DNA of 6,479 nucleotides, taken from assembly GCA_947468785.1 (NCBI GenBank), contig CANIMS010000095.1, positions 1 to 6,479 of the forward strand, written 5' to 3'. Within the stretch, counting starts at the first letter, position 1. Every line of letters starts with the position of its first letter. The position numbers and the translations under genes are program-made. Below the pieces are notes generated by a model, which was given only the letters and a program-made list of their open reading frames with translations, was not told the DNA's origin and made no database searches. Positions 4,382 to 6,479 of the stretch are shown here, piece by piece. Origin of the DNA: Betaproteobacteria bacterium (GTDB lineage Bacteria > Pseudomonadota > Gammaproteobacteria > Burkholderiales > Burkholderiaceae).

Positions 4382-6479
4382 TTAGGCAAATTTTTCGATT
4401 TGACACATAGTGGTTTTAGTCTCTTGCATCATCGTCACCTGATCGTAACCATAAGTAGTTGCAGTATTGACCGCCTCGCCTAAAACAACTGGGGCGGCGC
4501 CCTCTGGATAATACTTACGCAAGTCATTGCCTTGCCACCATCCAGCAAAGTGGAATGGGATAAAGGCAGTTTCTTGATCAACACGCTCAGTCACCATTGC
4601 GCGCACTTTGATCTTAGCGCCGGTAGGAGATTTCACCCATACATAATCCCAGTTCTTAATACCACGAGCTGCTGCTGCCTTAGGATTGATCTCCACGAAG
4701 TTTTCTTGTTGTAACTCAGCCAACCATGGGTTGGAACGAGTTTCGTCTCCACCACCCTCGTACTCGACCAAACGACCTGAGGTCAAAATAATTGGGAACT
4801 TCTCATACAACTTCTCGCTCAAGTTTTGATCTTGAACAGTCTTATAGAGTGTTGGCAAGCGCCAGAAATTCTTCTTATCTGCAGAGGTTGGGTACTTACG
4901 CATCATTGCAGCGTTAGTACTATAGAGCGCTTCACGGTGAACTGGAATCGCATCTGGGAAATTCCAAACAATTGCACGAGCTTTTGCATTGCCAAATGGA
5001 TGACAACCATTCTTCATGACAACACGCTGAATACCGCCAGACAAGTCAGTTTTCCAGTTCTTACCTTCAGCGAGTTTTTTCTCGTCTTCAGTCAACTGAT
5101 CCCACCAACCCAACTTCTTCACAAATACGTGATCGAACTCTGGGTAACCAGTAGTAATGGCAGAACCCTTGGAGCAGGAACCATCCTCAGCCAACAAGGT
5201 CTTACCTTCACGCTCAACACCAAAGTTAGCGCGGAAGTTGCCACCACCCTCCATCACACTCTTACTGGTGTCATAGAGATTTGGTGAACCTGGGTGCTTA
5301 ATTGCAGCTGTTCCATAGCAAGGCCAAGGCAAACCGTAGTAATCGCCAGTAGTGTCATAACCCGTAACTGGGTCAACACCGCCGCGTGACTTTAAGGTTT
5401 TCGGATCAAATGTAGCAACCATTCTCATGTGCGCTTTAAGGCGCTCTGGAGTTTGACCTGTGTAACCAATGGTCCAAACGGAGCGATTAATCTCACGCAA
5501 GATGTCTTCAATCTGCGGCTCCCTCCATTGCTTACCGGCAAATTTAGTGCTCAGCATCTTATAGTTCTTTGACAACTCCTCACCAAAGCCTAAGCGGTCT
5601 GCAAATGCTTGCATAAGTACATGGTCAGGAACAGACTCAAACAATGGATCGATAACCTTCTCGCGCCACTGTAATGAGCGATTGGAAGCGGTTGCAGTAC
5701 CGCAGGTCTCAAACTGAGTTGCAGCTGGTAACAAATAAACATTACGATTCTTGTTTACTGACTGCCCTTCTGCTGAAGGCATTGCAGCCATTGCAGCAGT
5801 TGCGCTTGGGTATGGATCAACTACAACGAGCAGATCCAAGGTGTCCATTGCGCGCTTCATATCAAGGCCACGAGTTTGTGAGTTAGGTGCATGACCCCAG
5901 AAGAACAAACCTTTGACGTTTGTTTGCTGATCAATCATGTCGTTCTTCTCAAGAACAGCATCAACCCAACGTGAGACGGTAGTACCAGACTTCTCCATCA
6001 TATCTGGAGCATAGCGACCTTTAATCCACTCGTAATCAACACCCCATACTGTTGCGTAGTGTTTCCATGAGCCGGCAGCCAAACCATAGTAGCCTGGCAA
6101 TGAATCTGGGTTAGGGCCTACATCGGTTGCGCCTTGAACGTTATCGTGTCCACGGAAAATATTAGTACCGCCTCCAGATTTACCAACGTTGCCTAAAGCC
6201 AATTGCAAAATACATGAGGCACGAACCATCGAATTACCAATGGTGTGCTGAGTCTGCCCCATACACCAAACTACAGTACTTGGGCGATTCTTAGACAAGG
6301 TTTCAGCAACTTTATACATTTGCGCTTCTGGAACACCGCAAGCCTCCTCAACGTTTGCAGGAGTCCACTTTTCCATTACTTCTTTGCGGATCTCATCCAT
6401 ACCGTAAACACGGTCGTTGATGTACTTCTTATCTTCCCAGCCATTTTTAAAGATGTGATACAGAACACCAAATAGGAAA
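4382..6479 (-). CDS. fdhA: Formate dehydrogenase alpha subunit, C-terminal part (runs off right edge)
   Basis: This is the catalytic subunit: formate is oxidised to CO2 at a bis-pterin guanine dinucleotide Mo or W centre, usually on the periplasmic side. The frame is open to the right edge, so 698 codons are visible. Family size (roughly 900-1000) implies 250-300 N-terminal residues missing, including the expected Tat signal, first [4Fe-4S] cluster and active-site Cys or Sec. The visible part starts FLFGVLYHIFKNGW, which lies inside the domain, so the Met at 6400 is not a start. The motif GNVGKSGGGTN then RGHDNVQGATD contains the conserved active-site Arg (codon at 6152-6154) that binds formate in FdhF-type enzymes. 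The C-terminal pterin-binding domain begins near FPIILTSGRL (about visible residue 560), with the usual EINPKAAAARGI further on. The beta-subunit gene follows after 27 bp. The symbol is by family; fdoG or fdnG could also be used. Confidence 0.95.
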   Translation of the reverse strand, partial: FLFGVLYHIFKNGWEDKKYINDRVYGMDEIRKEVMEKWTPANVEEACGVPEAQMYKVAETLSKNRPSTVVWCMGQTQHTIGNSMVRASCILQLALGNVGKSGGGTNIFRGHDNVQGATDVGPNPDSLPGYYGLAAGSWKHYATVWGVDYEWIKGRYAPDMMEKSGTTVSRWVDAVLEKNDMIDQQTNVKGLFFWGHAPNSQTRGLDMKRAMDTLDLLVVVDPYPSATAAMAAMPSAEGQSVNKNRNVYLLPAATQFETCGTATASNRSLQWREKVIDPLFESVPDHVLMQAFADRLGFGEELSKNYKMLSTKFAGKQWREPQIEDILREINRSVWTIGYTGQTPERLKAHMRMVATFDPKTLKSRGGVDPVTGYDTTGDYYGLPWPCYGTAAIKHPGSPNLYDTSKSVMEGGGNFRANFGVEREGKTLLAEDGSCSKGSAITTGYPEFDHVFVKKLGWWDQLTEDEKKLAEGKNWKTDLSGGIQRVVMKNGCHPFGNAKARAIVWNFPDAIPVHREALYSTNAAMMRKYPTSADKKNFWRLPTLYKTVQDQNLSEKLYEKFPIILTSGRLVEYEGGGDETRSNPWLAELQQENFVEINPKAAAARGIKNWDYVWVKSPTGAKIKVRAMVTERVDQETAFIPFHFAGWWQGNDLRKYYPEGAAPVVLGEAVNTATTYGYDQVTMMQETKTTMCQIEKFA

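Noticed and set aside
4826..5287. Plus-strand open frame of 153 codons opposite the fdhA gene
   Set aside because: It lies wholly antisense to a strongly conserved catalytic subunit, has no recognisable motif or plausible ribosome site and gives an unlikely composition. It is a shadow of the real frame.
6398..6400. Met codon as possible start of the alpha subunit
   Set aside because: The frame continues 26 codons upstream to the edge with family-like sequence, there is no ribosome site, and the product would lack the N-terminal catalytic domains.
6245..6475. Plus-strand frame at the right edge
   Set aside because: Antisense to the open alpha-subunit frame, which continues unbroken to the window end with clear family sequence.

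Overview
The window looks like chromosomal DNA from a betaproteobacterium of the order Burkholderiales. Moderate-to-low GC and the style of the formate dehydrogenase and tungstate-transport proteins suggest something close to Polynucleobacter. That placement is from memory of protein families, not from a search. The window is almost wholly coding. The only non-coding stretches are short: 5 bp at 417-421, 66 bp at 617-682, 10 bp at 2349-2358, 47 bp at 3415-3461 and 27 bp at 4355-4381. I see no mobile element, CRISPR array, tRNA or rRNA.

Layout. (1) Bases 1-616, minus strand: a small Bfd-like [2Fe-2S] protein gene, followed after 5 bp by the first 138 codons of an endonuclease/exonuclease/phosphatase (EEP) superfamily gene that runs off the left edge. 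(2) Bases 617-682: a divergent intergenic region. (3) Bases 683-2078, plus strand: tupB and tupC, overlapping by 8 bp, encode the permease and ATPase of a tungstate ABC transporter. The substrate-binding gene tupA is not in the window. (4) Bases 2079-6479, minus strand: a five-gene membrane formate dehydrogenase operon. In transcription order it holds the catalytic alpha subunit (5' end beyond the right edge), the four-cluster iron-sulfur beta subunit, a 78-residue lipoprotein, the cytochrome b gamma subunit and an 89-residue exported protein.

How they work together. The alpha subunit oxidises formate at a molybdenum or tungsten bis-pterin centre. Electrons pass through the beta subunit's four [4Fe-4S] clusters to haem b in gamma and then to the quinone pool. 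TupBC would import tungstate, which could supply the metal, so the tail-to-tail tup-fdh arrangement hints at a tungsten-using enzyme (inference).

The tup and fdh gene sets converge with no spacer: the stop codons at 2076-2078 and 2079-2081 abut. The likely terminator for the fdh transcript is a perfect 8-bp hairpin with a UACG loop and a U-rich tail, lying inside the 3' coding part of tupC. The least-described items are the two small exported proteins of the fdh operon. The rest is recognisable respiratory metabolism, and I do not see an exotic new system.
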